From Candidatus Physcousia equi (GTDB taxonomy: Bacteria; Bacteroidota; Bacteroidia; Bacteroidales; Bacteroidaceae): 36,333 nt of DNA. This document shows, piece after piece, positions 27,525 to 35,626 of this stretch. The notes under the pieces were generated by a model. The model saw only the letters and a list, made by a program, of their open reading frames with translations. It was not told where the DNA came from and did not search any database. A program made the translations under genes and the position numbers. Numbering within the stretch: the stretch's first letter is position 1; the number at the start of each line of letters is the position of its first letter. The DNA lies in the NCBI GenBank assembly GCA_018065005.1, contig JAGHUD010000075.1:1-36333 (forward strand), read 5' to 3'.

Positions 27525-28130
27525 ATGGCAAGATATACAGGACCAAAATCAAGAATTGACCGTCGTTTTGGTGAAACCATCCTCGGTTCTGAAAAAGTGC
27601 GTGCTCGCAGAAACTTCCCTCCAGGTCAGCATGGTAACAACCGTCGTCGCAAGACTTCCGAGTATGGTGTCATGCTCGCCGAGAAGCAGAAGGCAAAGTA
27701 CACCTATGGTGTGCTCGAGAAGCAGTTCCGCAACATGCTCGAGAAAGCATCTCGTACCAGTGGCATCACTGGTGTTATCCTCCTTCAGAACCTGGAGAGC
27801 CGTTTGGATAACATCGTTTATCGTTTAGGTATTGCTCCAACTCGCCGTGCTGCTCGTCAGCTTGTAAATCATAAGCACATTGTTGTTGATGGCAAAGTAG
27901 TTGGCATTCCTTCTTACAGTGTTAAACCCGGTCAGATTGTCGGTGTTCGCGAGAAGGCTAAGTCTCTTGAAGTAATCGATGCCTCATTGGCGGGTTTCAA
28001 TCACTCTAAATACCCTTGGATTGAATGGGACGAAAGCCAGAAGGCAGGAAAATATCTTCATCGTCCAGAGCGTGAGGATATCCCCGAGACAATTAAGGAG
28101 CAGTTGATCGTTGAGTTGTACTCTAAATAA
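27525..28130 (+). CDS. rpsD: 30S ribosomal protein S4, zinc-free form
   Basis: S4 (201 residues) nucleates 30S assembly; in E. coli it represses the alpha operon. The S4 RNA-binding domain ([20 protein letters not shown], then [11 protein letters not shown]) is clear. The N-terminal region lacks the four-Cys zinc motif. It follows a 68-base gap after rpsK. Confidence 0.98.
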   Translation: MARYTGPKSRIDRRFGETILGSEKVRARRNFPPGQHGNNRRRKTSEYGVMLAEKQKAKYTYGVLEKQFRNMLEKASRTSGITGVILLQNLESRLDNIVYRLGIAPTRRAARQLVNHKHIVVDGKVVGIPSYSVKPGQIVGVREKAKSLEVIDASLAGFNHSKYPWIEWDESQKAGKYLHRPEREDIPETIKEQLIVELYSK

Positions 28131-28139
28131 TAATTAAGG

Positions 28140-29132
28140 ATGGCGATATTAGCATTTCAAAAACCTGATAAAGTGATAATGTTGGAGGCGGACGATCGTT
28201 TCGGAAAGTTCGAGTTCCGCCCTCTCGAAGGGGGGTTTGGCCATACCGTAGGTAATGCTTTGCGCCGAATCCTTCTTTCTTCACTGGACGGTTATGCCAT
28301 CAACACTGTTAATATAGCAGGTGTTGAGCATGAGTTTTCAACCGTTCCAGGTGTAAAGGAGGATGTAACCAACATTATTCTGAACTTGAAGCAAGTGCGC
28401 TTTAAGCAGATAGTAGAAGAATCTGAGAATGAGAAAGTGAGTCTAACCGTTCAGAACAAAACAGAGCTGAAGGCAGGTGACTTTAACGAGTATCTTACTG
28501 GATTTGAAGTGTTAAACCCTGAATTAGTTATTTGCCATTTAGATGCCAAAGCTTCGATGCAGATAGAAATAAGTATTAACAAGGGTCGTGGTTACGTGCC
28601 CGCAGAGGAGAACCGCATATTCTGCTCGGATGTTAATACGATTCCCATTGATTCAATTTACACTCCTATTCGCAACGTAATGTATTCAGTAGAAGACTTT
28701 CGTGTTGAGCAGAAGACCGACTACGAAAAGCTCGTACTGGAGATTACAACCGATGGTTCCATTCATCCCAAGGATGCTTTGAAGGAGGCTGCTCGTATAC
28801 TTATTTATCACTTCATGCTCTTCTCAGATGAGAAGATCACCTTCGACAATGTGGATGGTGATAGCAATGAAGAGTTTGATGAAGAAGTACTACACATGCG
28901 TCAGTTGCTTAAGACTAAGCTCACCGATATGGAGCTTAGCGTGCGCGCTCTCAACTGCTTAAAGGCAGCAAATGTAGATACGCTTGGCGACTTGGTACAG
29001 TTTAACAAGACTGACCTTCTCAAGTTCCGCAACTTTGGTAAGAAATCGCTCACTGAGCTTGATGATTTGCTCGAGAGTCTGAATCTTTCGTTTGGAACCG
29101 ATATTACAAGATACAAACTTGATAAAGATTAA
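28140..29132 (+). CDS. rpoA: DNA-directed RNA polymerase subunit alpha
   Basis: Alpha (330 residues) starts polymerase assembly. The N-terminal dimerisation domain shows [21 protein letters not shown] (with the RRILLSSL helix) and [14 protein letters not shown]. The C-terminal DNA-binding domain at about residues 265-325 contains [20 protein letters not shown] and [17 protein letters not shown]. Confidence 0.98.
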   Translation: MAILAFQKPDKVIMLEADDRFGKFEFRPLEGGFGHTVGNALRRILLSSLDGYAINTVNIAGVEHEFSTVPGVKEDVTNIILNLKQVRFKQIVEESENEKVSLTVQNKTELKAGDFNEYLTGFEVLNPELVICHLDAKASMQIEISINKGRGYVPAEENRIFCSDVNTIPIDSIYTPIRNVMYSVEDFRVEQKTDYEKLVLEITTDGSIHPKDALKEAARILIYHFMLFSDEKITFDNVDGDSNEEFDEEVLHMRQLLKTKLTDMELSVRALNCLKAANVDTLGDLVQFNKTDLLKFRNFGKKSLTELDDLLESLNLSFGTDITRYKLDKD

Positions 29133-29137
29133 ACAAA

Positions 29138-29605
29138 ATGAGACATAACAAAAAATTTAACCATCTCGGTCGTACTGCTACTCATCGCGCGGCTATGCTC
29201 AGCAACATGGCTGTCAGCTTGATTATGCACAAAAGAATCACTACGACCGTCCCCAAGGCAAAAGCGTTAAAGAAGTACGTTGAGCCTCTTATCACCAAGG
29301 CTAAGCAAGACAGTACGAATGCTCGTCGCGTAGTGTTTAGCTACCTTCAGGACAAATACGCCATTCAGGAGCTCTTTGGAGCTGTAGCAGAGAAAGTTGG
29401 CGATCGTCCCGGTGGCTACACCCGCATCATCAAGACCGGTTTTCGTGCTAACGACAATGCTCCTATGTGTTTCATCGAACTCGTTGACTTCGACGAGAAC
29501 ATGGCTAAGACTGCTAAGAAGGCAAAGCGCACTCGTCGCTCAAAGAAGAGTGCCGACGCTCCTGTCGTTGAGGAGGCTGCCGTAGAGGCACCCGCTGCTG
29601 AATAA
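29138..29605 (+). CDS. rplQ: 50S ribosomal protein L17
   Basis: L17 core is residues 1-120 ([29 protein letters not shown] segment, [19 protein letters not shown]). A C-terminal extension of about 35 residues, first Lys/Arg-rich then Ala/Glu/Val-rich ([13 protein letters not shown]), goes beyond E. coli L17. It is the last gene of the block. Confidence 0.97.
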   Translation: MRHNKKFNHLGRTATHRAAMLSNMAVSLIMHKRITTTVPKAKALKKYVEPLITKAKQDSTNARRVVFSYLQDKYAIQELFGAVAEKVGDRPGGYTRIIKTGFRANDNAPMCFIELVDFDENMAKTAKKAKRTRRSKKSADAPVVEEAAVEAPAAE

Positions 29606-29631
29606 TACTGATAATTCTAATTTGCAATAAT

Positions 29632-29677
29632 AGGGGTCGTTCTGTCCGTGAGGGCGGGACGACCTCCTATGCTTTTA
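29632..29677 (+). terminator. Terminator of the ribosomal block
   Basis: aggggtcgt and acgacctcct form a GC-rich stem (one bulge), with partial pairing inside (29632-29669), followed by tgctttt. It begins 26 bases after the rplQ stop codon. Confidence 0.7.
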
Positions 29678-29741
29678 GAAAAGATCATAACGTAAGATAT
29701 TTCTTTGTCGTAGTGCAATTACAAATCGGCAGCGTCAGCCG

Positions 29742-29797
29742 TAAATTTGTACTCGCATTTACAGTTTGGTTAACTCATTATGCATAAATTTGTACTC
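29742..29797 (+). promoter_or_regulatory. Tandem -7-like motifs upstream of the lipoprotein gene
   Basis: The exact 13-mer taaatttgtactc occurs at 29742-29754 and 29785-29797. Each begins with taaatttg, a TAnnTTTG match. A degenerate third copy (ttaatttatacta) is near 29840. A TTTG at 29765 precedes the second copy by 16 bases, shorter than usual. These are either tandem promoters or repeated regulator sites. Confidence 0.5.
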
Positions 29798-29862
29798 AAT
29801 TATAATATTCGATATTATTTGACGGTAGCATATTCACCTTTAATTTATACTAAATGTGATAG

Positions 29863-29886
29863 AACCTACCATGAATAGGGTAGGTT
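29863..29886 (+). promoter_or_regulatory. Hairpin in the lipoprotein 5' UTR
   Basis: aacctacc (29863-29870) pairs perfectly with ggtaggtt (29879-29886) around 8 bases, ending about 40 bases before the start codon. It may be an operator dyad or an mRNA-stabilising stem. Confidence 0.4.
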
Positions 29887-29925
29887 AGAAAGGAACGATT
29901 ATTAACCAATAAACCAAGATCCATT

Positions 29926-30702
29926 ATGAAAAAGATTTTAACGATTCTGGCTGTTAGCGTGCTCATGCAGAGTTGCTTCTCCTCTGCGGGAGCTGGTGCA
30001 GCTGCAGGTGCTCTGACTGGGGGTAGTTTAGGGGGTGCAATCGGCGGTATGATAGGAGGATGGCGAGGGCATAGCTTAGGCACCGTTGTAGGCGTCATCG
30101 CAGGTGCAGCCACAGGCGCAGCAGCAGCAAGTGCTGCAGAATCTCGTTCAGAGCAGACCTACGAGGCAAATCAGCGCTACCGTGACTACATAAGAGACTA
30201 TGACAGCCGTACACGTCGTTATCCTCAAGATGCCACAGGACGAGATAACTATGAGGCGAATAGAAACAACAAAGGGCATGATAGTCAGTCGAGCCATCTG
30301 CGTCAGCAAGATAGAGGCTATGCCATCGAAGGAGGTCAAGGTAGCCAATACAATTCATGCCCCTTGGCTCTCCGCAATCTTCGTTTTGTTGACGCAAACA
30401 AGAATCGCACCATCAATAGAGAAGAAGATAGTAAGATCATCTTCGAGTTGGCCAACACGACCAATCAGTCGATTTATGATGTTGTTCCTTATGTTTATGA
30501 AGTCAATGGCAATCCGCACATCACACTTTCGCCAAGCACGCGCATAGAGGTGGTCAAGCCTGGCGATGTTGTGCGTTACACTTGTTCTATGCGTAGCGAC
30601 AATAAGCTCAAGGCAGGAGATCTTACTTTCCGCATTTCCGTTGCATACTCAGACAAGGATTTTGTAACCCTGAGCGAATTCTCCCTACCCTCAGCCAAGT
30701 GA
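29926..30702 (+). CDS. Glycine-zipper lipoprotein
   Basis: A 258-residue exported protein. Residues 1-17 are a lipoprotein signal ending in LMQSC (Cys17). Residues 21-75 are a dense Gly/Ala segment with many GxxxG repeats (GALTGGSLGGAIGGMIGGW and GVIAGAATGAAAASAA), a glycine zipper that may form membrane-inserted helices. Residues 76-145 are a polar, Arg/Asp/Gln/Tyr-rich linker (RYRDYIRDYDSRTRR). Residues about 150-258 look like a beta-sandwich (CPLALRNLRFVD, KIIFELANTT, PSTRIEVVKPGDVVRYTC). I do not know a named function; cell-envelope location is inferred. It is a single-gene unit with its own upstream motifs and terminator. Confidence 0.8.
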   Translation: MKKILTILAVSVLMQSCFSSAGAGAAAGALTGGSLGGAIGGMIGGWRGHSLGTVVGVIAGAATGAAAASAAESRSEQTYEANQRYRDYIRDYDSRTRRYPQDATGRDNYEANRNNKGHDSQSSHLRQQDRGYAIEGGQGSQYNSCPLALRNLRFVDANKNRTINREEDSKIIFELANTTNQSIYDVVPYVYEVNGNPHITLSPSTRIEVVKPGDVVRYTCSMRSDNKLKAGDLTFRISVAYSDKDFVTLSEFSLPSAK

Positions 30703-30716
30703 TTTTTTTACTACAT

Positions 30717-30768
30717 AAAAAAGCCCCATAGGCATACGAATCAACTCGTATGTCCATGGGGCTTTTTT
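30717..30768 (+). terminator. Strong intrinsic terminator after the lipoprotein gene
   Basis: A 13-bp outer stem (30717-30729 with 30756-30768) and an inner 7-bp stem (30733-30739 with 30746-30752) end in tttttt. A-rich on one side and T-rich on the other, so it works in both directions. Confidence 0.9.
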
Positions 30769-30957
30769 GTGTACGCAACCCAATTTGTGTGGACATCTGC
30801 CAAGACAAAGTTTACTCCATCCTCCGCAAGGTCGTACATCATATGGATTGTCGTAAGTAGGAGATATACCTTTCAGTTCGGCACTGTCACCATAGACGAT
30901 GCCGTGAAGAAGGCACTCTGGGAATTACAAATATTATCAAACAAAAATACAGCGAAT
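30769..30957. other. Orphan segment left of the IS element
   Basis: About 190 bases between the lipoprotein terminator and the IS left end. A plus-strand frame with a plausible look (FQFGTVTIDDAVKKALWELQ) reaches the IS, but other frames carry stops and no start or family is recognised. It may be the decayed end of a gene. A minus-strand tatttttg (30942-30949) matches the -7 consensus. Confidence 0.3.
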
Positions 30958-31090
30958 TTAACCCAAGTTTGACACCCTAAAATTATTTTCGACTATTTTT
31001 AGGGGTACTTACAAAGCTAACATACTGTTATTCAAAAAAGGCATCCTGAACCCCCGAATTGTAGTACACATAAGTCTCGCAGAAAAGTTG

Positions 31091-31098
31091 TACCTTTG
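31091..31098 (+). promoter_or_regulatory. -7 element of the transposase gene
   Basis: tacctttg matches TAnnTTTG and is 8 bases ahead of the ATG at 31107, so the transcript would be almost leaderless. The place of the -33 element is occupied by the end of the left ttgtagtacaca repeat. Confidence 0.55.
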
Positions 31099-31106
31099 CA
31101 CTCGCA

Positions 31107-32996
31107 ATGCACTTCATGTCCCAGCCAAGATACAACCCGAGGACTCAGCGAGATGAATGGTACTACCGCATCAAGGAGTCGTTCCGCGACCTGATCGGTT
31201 GCGCTCCCAGCCGTATCATGCTGAACGTAGGTTTTATCGAGGAGCCGCACCGTCCTGAGGACATCCGCGATATAGGCAAGTGTCTCACTTATATGCACGA
31301 GCATCAGGGACAGGTAGACCTGTTCGGGAATCCGCTTTCCCGCTACAACGAGTTTGTGCAGCGCAAGGCACAGAAATTCTGGCATGAAATGATAAACAAT
31401 GGCAGCATAGACGCTGTGAAAGCCACTATGGAAGAGTTGCACGAGAAGGCTGAACGCCTTGTGGATGTAAACGCCATCATACACACCGATGCACGTGAGG
31501 TAGGTGCCGAATGGGTATGCCTGCAGGCCATCCGCGAACTGGAGAGAGACAAGTTACTTCGCAACGAGGGCTGGAGCGAGATACAGATAAACACCACGTT
31601 GGCACATCTCATCACACTCACCATCTACTCACCCTCGGAGCTGAAGTCCATGCGCATCATGGACGAGAACTCGGCCGTATGCGAGCTCATCAGCGGCAAT
31701 CAGGAATGGCGTCCAGGATTCCAGTCCATATATAAGGCAGCCCCATCACTCTATGAGTTGAAGGACGAGCTTGAAAGCCACCTCTGTCAGAAGACGGACG
31801 ACCTGTTCAACATAACGAATAGGATAGCCATCTTCGATCTTACTAACTTCTACTTCGAGGGGCGCAAGGACAACAGCAAGAAGGCTCAGTTCGGCCGCTC
31901 AAAGGAGAAACGCTCTGACTGCAAGCTGCTCGTACTTGCCCTGTGCATCAACAAGGAAGGATTCATACGCTACTCGTCCATCCTTGCCGGCAACACGGCA
32001 GACCCCAATTCGCTGCCCGACATGGTTGATACGCTCAATGCCAAAACACGCATGCCGAATGACCCGAAGGACAAGGTACTCGTATGCCTTCATGCAGGAA
32101 TTGCCACGGAGGACAACCTACAGAAGATAAAGGAAAAGGGTTACAACTACCTGTGCGTCAGCCGCAGAAGACTCACTGACTATGAACTTGCCACCGATGC
32201 GAAGACCTTAACGGTGCTCGACAGCAAGAAGCAGCCAGTCAAACTCACACAGGTGGAGCATGAAGAGGACGGAGACTACTATCTTGAGATAAACTTCCCT
32301 GCAAAGGACCTCAAGGAGACATCCATGAACCGCAAATTCAAGGAGCGATTCGAAGAAGATCTGCAGAATGCGAAGGACTCACTGACGAAGAAGAACGTCA
32401 CGAAGAACTACGAGAAGGTCATCGAGCGCGTGGGCGGGGCCAGGCAGAAATATCCGTCCATCTCCAAGTACTACGTCATCGACTACATCGCTGATAACAT
32501 GAAGAATCCCAAGAATATGGATGACATCGAGTGGTGCATAGCCGTACCGGAGAATGTGGACAAGCAGAGCGGCATCTATTTCCTCAGGACGAATGTTTCC
32601 ACGTTTGACGAGAAGACCACATGGGACTATTGTAACCTCACTCGTAAAATAGAATGTACCAACCACCAGCTGAAGACCGACCTCAACCTGCGGCCGATAC
32701 ATCACAAGAAGGATGACCGATTGGATGCCCACCTCTTCTTCGGTATTCTCTCATACTGGATCGTCAACACCATCCGTTACAAGCTTAAGCAGACAGGCGA
32801 TACATGCTTCTGGACAGAGATTGTGCGAAGGCTATCCACGCAAAAGGCAGTCACGACAGAAGCCACGAACGCCCTTGGAGAAAAGGTCCACATGAGGCTT
32901 TGCAGCGAACCGAACAAATCCGCAGATGATATTTACGAACGACTAAGGTACAAGAAGACGCCTTTTGGAAAAAACAAAATCGAGAAAAGTTTGTAG
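31107..32996 (+). CDS. IS1634-family (DDE) transposase, second catalytic Asp replaced by His
   Basis: A 629-residue cut-and-paste transposase of the IS4/IS1634 type. The N-terminal about 200 residues hold the DNA-binding and insertion parts. The catalytic core has D244 (IAIFDLTNFYFEG) and E516 (TRKIECTNHQLKTDLNLRP, the R-E-K signature), with the typical end HLFFGILSYWIVNTIRY. The second Asp is normally in a (V/A)DAGIAT motif; here the codons read CLHAGIATEDNL, giving His329. The frame is otherwise intact. If His replaces a metal ligand, the enzyme would be weak or dead unless helped by another copy. The start is the first ATG; a second in-frame Met is at codon 4 (31116). Confidence 0.9.
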   Translation: MHFMSQPRYNPRTQRDEWYYRIKESFRDLIGCAPSRIMLNVGFIEEPHRPEDIRDIGKCLTYMHEHQGQVDLFGNPLSRYNEFVQRKAQKFWHEMINNGSIDAVKATMEELHEKAERLVDVNAIIHTDAREVGAEWVCLQAIRELERDKLLRNEGWSEIQINTTLAHLITLTIYSPSELKSMRIMDENSAVCELISGNQEWRPGFQSIYKAAPSLYELKDELESHLCQKTDDLFNITNRIAIFDLTNFYFEGRKDNSKKAQFGRSKEKRSDCKLLVLALCINKEGFIRYSSILAGNTADPNSLPDMVDTLNAKTRMPNDPKDKVLVCLHAGIATEDNLQKIKEKGYNYLCVSRRRLTDYELATDAKTLTVLDSKKQPVKLTQVEHEEDGDYYLEINFPAKDLKETSMNRKFKERFEEDLQNAKDSLTKKNVTKNYEKVIERVGGARQKYPSISKYYVIDYIADNMKNPKNMDDIEWCIAVPENVDKQSGIYFLRTNVSTFDEKTTWDYCNLTRKIECTNHQLKTDLNLRPIHHKKDDRLDAHLFFGILSYWIVNTIRYKLKQTGDTCFWTEIVRRLSTQKAVTTEATNALGEKVHMRLCSEPNKSADDIYERLRYKKTPFGKNKIEKSL

Positions 32997-33079
32997 TACA
33001 CAGCACCGCAAAAGAAAATTGTAAAGTGCTGAACAGCAGAAAAAACGACTAGTCTGATATCAAACTTGGGTTAATACGG

Positions 33080-33087
33080 CAAAGATA
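33080..33087 (-). promoter_or_regulatory. Orphan -7 motif just right of the IS
   Basis: The minus strand reads tatctttg (TAnnTTTG), 6 bases from the IS right end and pointing into it. No -33 or gene downstream remains, so the IS may have separated a promoter from its gene. Weak on its own. Confidence 0.3.
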
Positions 33088-33147
33088 GTGAAAAGTTAAG
33101 TGGCATGGACTAGAAAATTATGTTTTTGTTTGTATTTTCTATAATAA

Positions 33148-33179
33148 ACCACCCGCAATCTTCTCGGACGGCGGGCGGT
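33148..33179 (-). terminator. Terminator of the blaI-blaR1-like operon
   Basis: accacccgc (33148-33156) pairs with gcgggcggt (33171-33179), 9 bp with one G-U, loop of 14. On the minus strand a tttattat stretch follows. It is about 43 bases after the M56 peptidase stop codon. Confidence 0.75.
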
Positions 33180-33221
33180 GTGGTGGGTAAACACTCTATT
33201 TATTAACCTTAATGTATTGCT

Positions 33222-35186
33222 TCAACTGAGGACGAAGGCAATGGAAAAAGTGAACACTCCATCTACCTTCTTGCCATCGTCCTCGGCAGGAATGAAGCGA
33301 GGCAATGTCCCGACTGCGCGTATGCACTGCGCCTTCAATGCACTTTCGGCTCGATATACGTCGTCCTTACTATTATTTGCACTGGAAGCCGGTGCCTTCC
33401 CCTTTACAATGACTGCGGATTCAAGATAGTAGCCAGTTGTGGCGACGATAGAGGTGTGTTCGATTTTTCCATCCTCGTCTATGAACAGTTGAACAAAATA
33501 GTTGCCCGTAGTGCCTGTCTCTTGAGCCTTGCGTGGGTAGGTAAGCCTTGATGAGAGGTGCTCTATTAACGCTTTCTCACCTCCCGGAAATTGAGGGCTA
33601 TTGGCTGGCTTGGCAGTATCGTTCCTGTTTATCCAAATACGCATATCCAGTCCTTTGCTTATGGGGAGACCGACACCTTGATAGCCATCCTTGGTGAATA
33701 GGAGCCTGTTCTTTGGATCATTGACAGGCATCTCGAAGTGGCCGTTGGCATCGGTGATGGTAGAACCAACCACCTTGCCTTCCGCTGTGACCTGCGACAC
33801 CTTTGCGCCCGAGAGCGGATTGCCGTCGGAGGGCGACTCAACAACCTGGCCACTGATGCGGTCACCAGCCTTGACCTCGTTGGTGGGTTGTTCATCCTCT
33901 TGGATAATGCCTATCGTGCTTTGTTTGCCATGCTCCTTTACGTACTTTTCCGTTTCGATGACGATAGCTTTACCCTTTGCTTCATGTTTCTTTAGGATGT
34001 CCTTTAGGACGTTCATCCAAACCTTCTCGTCCTTGATTACTGTGAGATTGTCAATTTCCTCAGCACTGAGGGAGTTCAACTGCTTCAACGTGTACTCTTC
34101 GCCATCAATAATGAGGACATCTTCGGGCTTTAGAGTCAATACAGGAAACTTATCAAGCTTTGCTTCACTGCAATCAACGGTGAAGTTGCTATCGTTCTCC
34201 ATGAGGTATGCTACGTCTTTTCCTAAGCTTTGCACATCCTCTTTTGGGTGGGATTCGACCTTTACTTTGCTGGGCAGGCTGACCTTCTCGTCCAGTACAT
34301 TCTGTATTTCGGGCACGACTTCGGGTGTGGCGAAGGCATAGAGGGCAAAGCCCATGGTGGGGATGACGAACAATGCCTTGAGCATCATCCATCGGTTGGA
34401 TTTCTTTTGATACATCATAATGATACGTTGTTTGAGTGAACCTCGTCTGAGGGTGTTGGCAAATGGCTGCAGACGATTGCCCATGGCCTTCATGACGAGA
34501 AGTTGTTGATATTGTTTTGCATCGATGCCTTGATTGATGACAGCTTCGTCGGCCTCGTACTCGTGTATGACACGCAGGTCATGACCGAGAAGCCAGATGA
34601 AGGGATTGAACCACTGGAGTATGCGCAAAGCCTCCAGGAGCAGTAGGTCGTAGGTGTGGCGCAAGCGGATGTGTTCCTGTTCGTGGACGAGGATGCTTTG
34701 GCGATTCTGCTCGTAGTCGTCCACACTCATTACTATCCAGCGGAAAAGGCTGAAAGGTGAGCGGACTGTGTCTTTCAGAATGACGGTATTTCCCCGATTG
34801 TCGGTATGGCGCAAACCGCCACGCATGAGGCGATACAGATGAAGGGTTTGCACACAGAGCAGTATCAGCATCGCACCCACGCCTGCGAGATAGACGTAGG
34901 TGAGCAGTTGTCCCCAAGTGAGATGATCCTCCATCGTCCCTTCTCCTGAAGACACACTGACGATGGGCATCTGGCGGAGATAGACAACCGGCATCTGTAC
35001 AGCCTCCTGTACCATGGTGGGATGACTCACGGTAAGGTGCACGAAAGGCACCACCAGCGAGGCAAGCATGATGAGCAACAGGCACACACGATTGAAGCGG
35101 TGGAACGTCTCGCGGCTCAGGAATGCGAAGAAGAGACTATAGAGCAGAGCCAACGTAATGGCGCTTTTCAAGATGTATTCCATCAT
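33222..35186 (-). CDS. BlaR1-like M56 metallopeptidase with CarboxypepD_reg-like and TonB C-terminal domains
   Basis: A 654-residue membrane protein. Membrane segments are near residues 3-22, 33-52 and 95-115, with another near 265-285. The gluzincin motif HEQEH (168-172) lies in a cytosolic M56 domain with FNPFIWLLGHDLRVIHEYEAD after it. The part after the last membrane segment is extracytoplasmic: a linker, a carboxypeptidase-regulatory-like beta domain (ISGQVVESPSDGNPLSGAKV with DANGHFEM), then a TonB C-terminal-type domain (FVQLFIDEDGKIEHTSIV and the end VDGVFTFSIAFVLS). In BlaR1/MecR1 the peptidase cleaves its partner repressor after signal binding; there is no penicillin-binding sensor here, so the signal is unknown. 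The start at 35186 (or 35183) is 5 bases after the BlaI stop; an upstream GTG overlaps that stop. Confidence 0.9.
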   Translation of the reverse strand: MMEYILKSAITLALLYSLFFAFLSRETFHRFNRVCLLLIMLASLVVPFVHLTVSHPTMVQEAVQMPVVYLRQMPIVSVSSGEGTMEDHLTWGQLLTYVYLAGVGAMLILLCVQTLHLYRLMRGGLRHTDNRGNTVILKDTVRSPFSLFRWIVMSVDDYEQNRQSILVHEQEHIRLRHTYDLLLLEALRILQWFNPFIWLLGHDLRVIHEYEADEAVINQGIDAKQYQQLLVMKAMGNRLQPFANTLRRGSLKQRIIMMYQKKSNRWMMLKALFVIPTMGFALYAFATPEVVPEIQNVLDEKVSLPSKVKVESHPKEDVQSLGKDVAYLMENDSNFTVDCSEAKLDKFPVLTLKPEDVLIIDGEEYTLKQLNSLSAEEIDNLTVIKDEKVWMNVLKDILKKHEAKGKAIVIETEKYVKEHGKQSTIGIIQEDEQPTNEVKAGDRISGQVVESPSDGNPLSGAKVSQVTAEGKVVGSTITDANGHFEMPVNDPKNRLLFTKDGYQGVGLPISKGLDMRIWINRNDTAKPANSPQFPGGEKALIEHLSSRLTYPRKAQETGTTGNYFVQLFIDEDGKIEHTSIVATTGYYLESAVIVKGKAPASSANNSKDDVYRAESALKAQCIRAVGTLPRFIPAEDDGKKVDGVFTFSIAFVLS

Positions 35187-35191
35187 AGCTA

Positions 35192-35581
35192 TCACTCTTT
35201 ACTTTTAATCAAAGAGACAATCTCTTGCAGTTCCTCGTCGCTTAGTTCCTCCTCCTTTGCAAAGAAGCTGATGAGCGACTTGAGCGAACCACCGAAGAAG
35301 GAGTCCTTGACATCCTTCATAAACTTTCGCGTGTATTGTGCCCGCGATATCTGCGGATAGAAATAGAAGGTCTTGTCGCCATCTGTACCCTTTCGGAAAC
35401 TGACAAACTCCTTCGTGGTGAGTATCTTCATGAAGGTGGCTATGGTGCTGTAGGCAGGACGTGGCTCGGGGTACTTGGCGATGATGGCATGTGTGCTCAT
35501 GGCCTTACCCTCGTCCCAAAGGATGTTCATAATCTCCATCTCTGCCTTGGTCAGTGTATGGTCGTCTTTCTTGCGTCTCAT
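35192..35581 (-). CDS. BlaI/MecI/CopY-family transcriptional repressor
   Basis: A 129-residue winged-helix protein (LTKAEMEIMNILWDEG, then RPAYSTIATFMKILTTKEFVS-type recognition region, and FFGGSLKSLISFFAKEEELSDEE as the dimerising tail). It represses by binding DNA as a dimer and is normally inactivated by proteolysis by the paired M56 protein, encoded immediately downstream with the same direction and 5-base spacing. No clear TACA-N-TGTA operator is visible in its promoter. Confidence 0.93.
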   Translation of the reverse strand: MRRKKDDHTLTKAEMEIMNILWDEGKAMSTHAIIAKYPEPRPAYSTIATFMKILTTKEFVSFRKGTDGDKTFYFYPQISRAQYTRKFMKDVKDSFFGGSLKSLISFFAKEEELSDEELQEIVSLIKSKE

Positions 35582-35617
35582 AAGTAGGATGATTTAATGT
35601 TTTCGATTTGTCAACGG

Positions 35618-35625
35618 CAAAGGTA
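35618..35625 (-). promoter_or_regulatory. -7 element of the blaI-like operon
   Basis: The minus strand reads tacctttg, matching TAnnTTTG, 37 bases before the blaI-like start codon. A TTG further up is spaced about 16 bases away, shorter than the usual 19-21. Confidence 0.65.
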
Positions 35626-35626
35626 A

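Larger units (their letters stand above)
30958..33074 (+). mobile_element. IS1634-like insertion sequence (about 2.1 kb)
   Basis: The terminal inverted repeats are 30958-30976 (ttaacccaagtttgacacc) and 33056-33074 (gatatcaaacttgggttaa), matching at 17 of 19 positions, the first 15 without break. One transposase gene fills the element. Twelve-base direct repeats (ttgtagtacaca) lie inside each end at 31059-31070 and 32991-33002. No exact target duplication is seen; the flanks tacagcgaat (left) and tacggcaaag (right) agree at 7 of 10 bases. IS1634 members can make target duplications of variable length. Confidence 0.88.

Noticed and set aside
30957..33079. Exact 5- to 6-base target site duplication around the IS
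   Set aside because: Bases next to the two ends are not identical; only a partial 7 of 10 match exists, reported with low weight.
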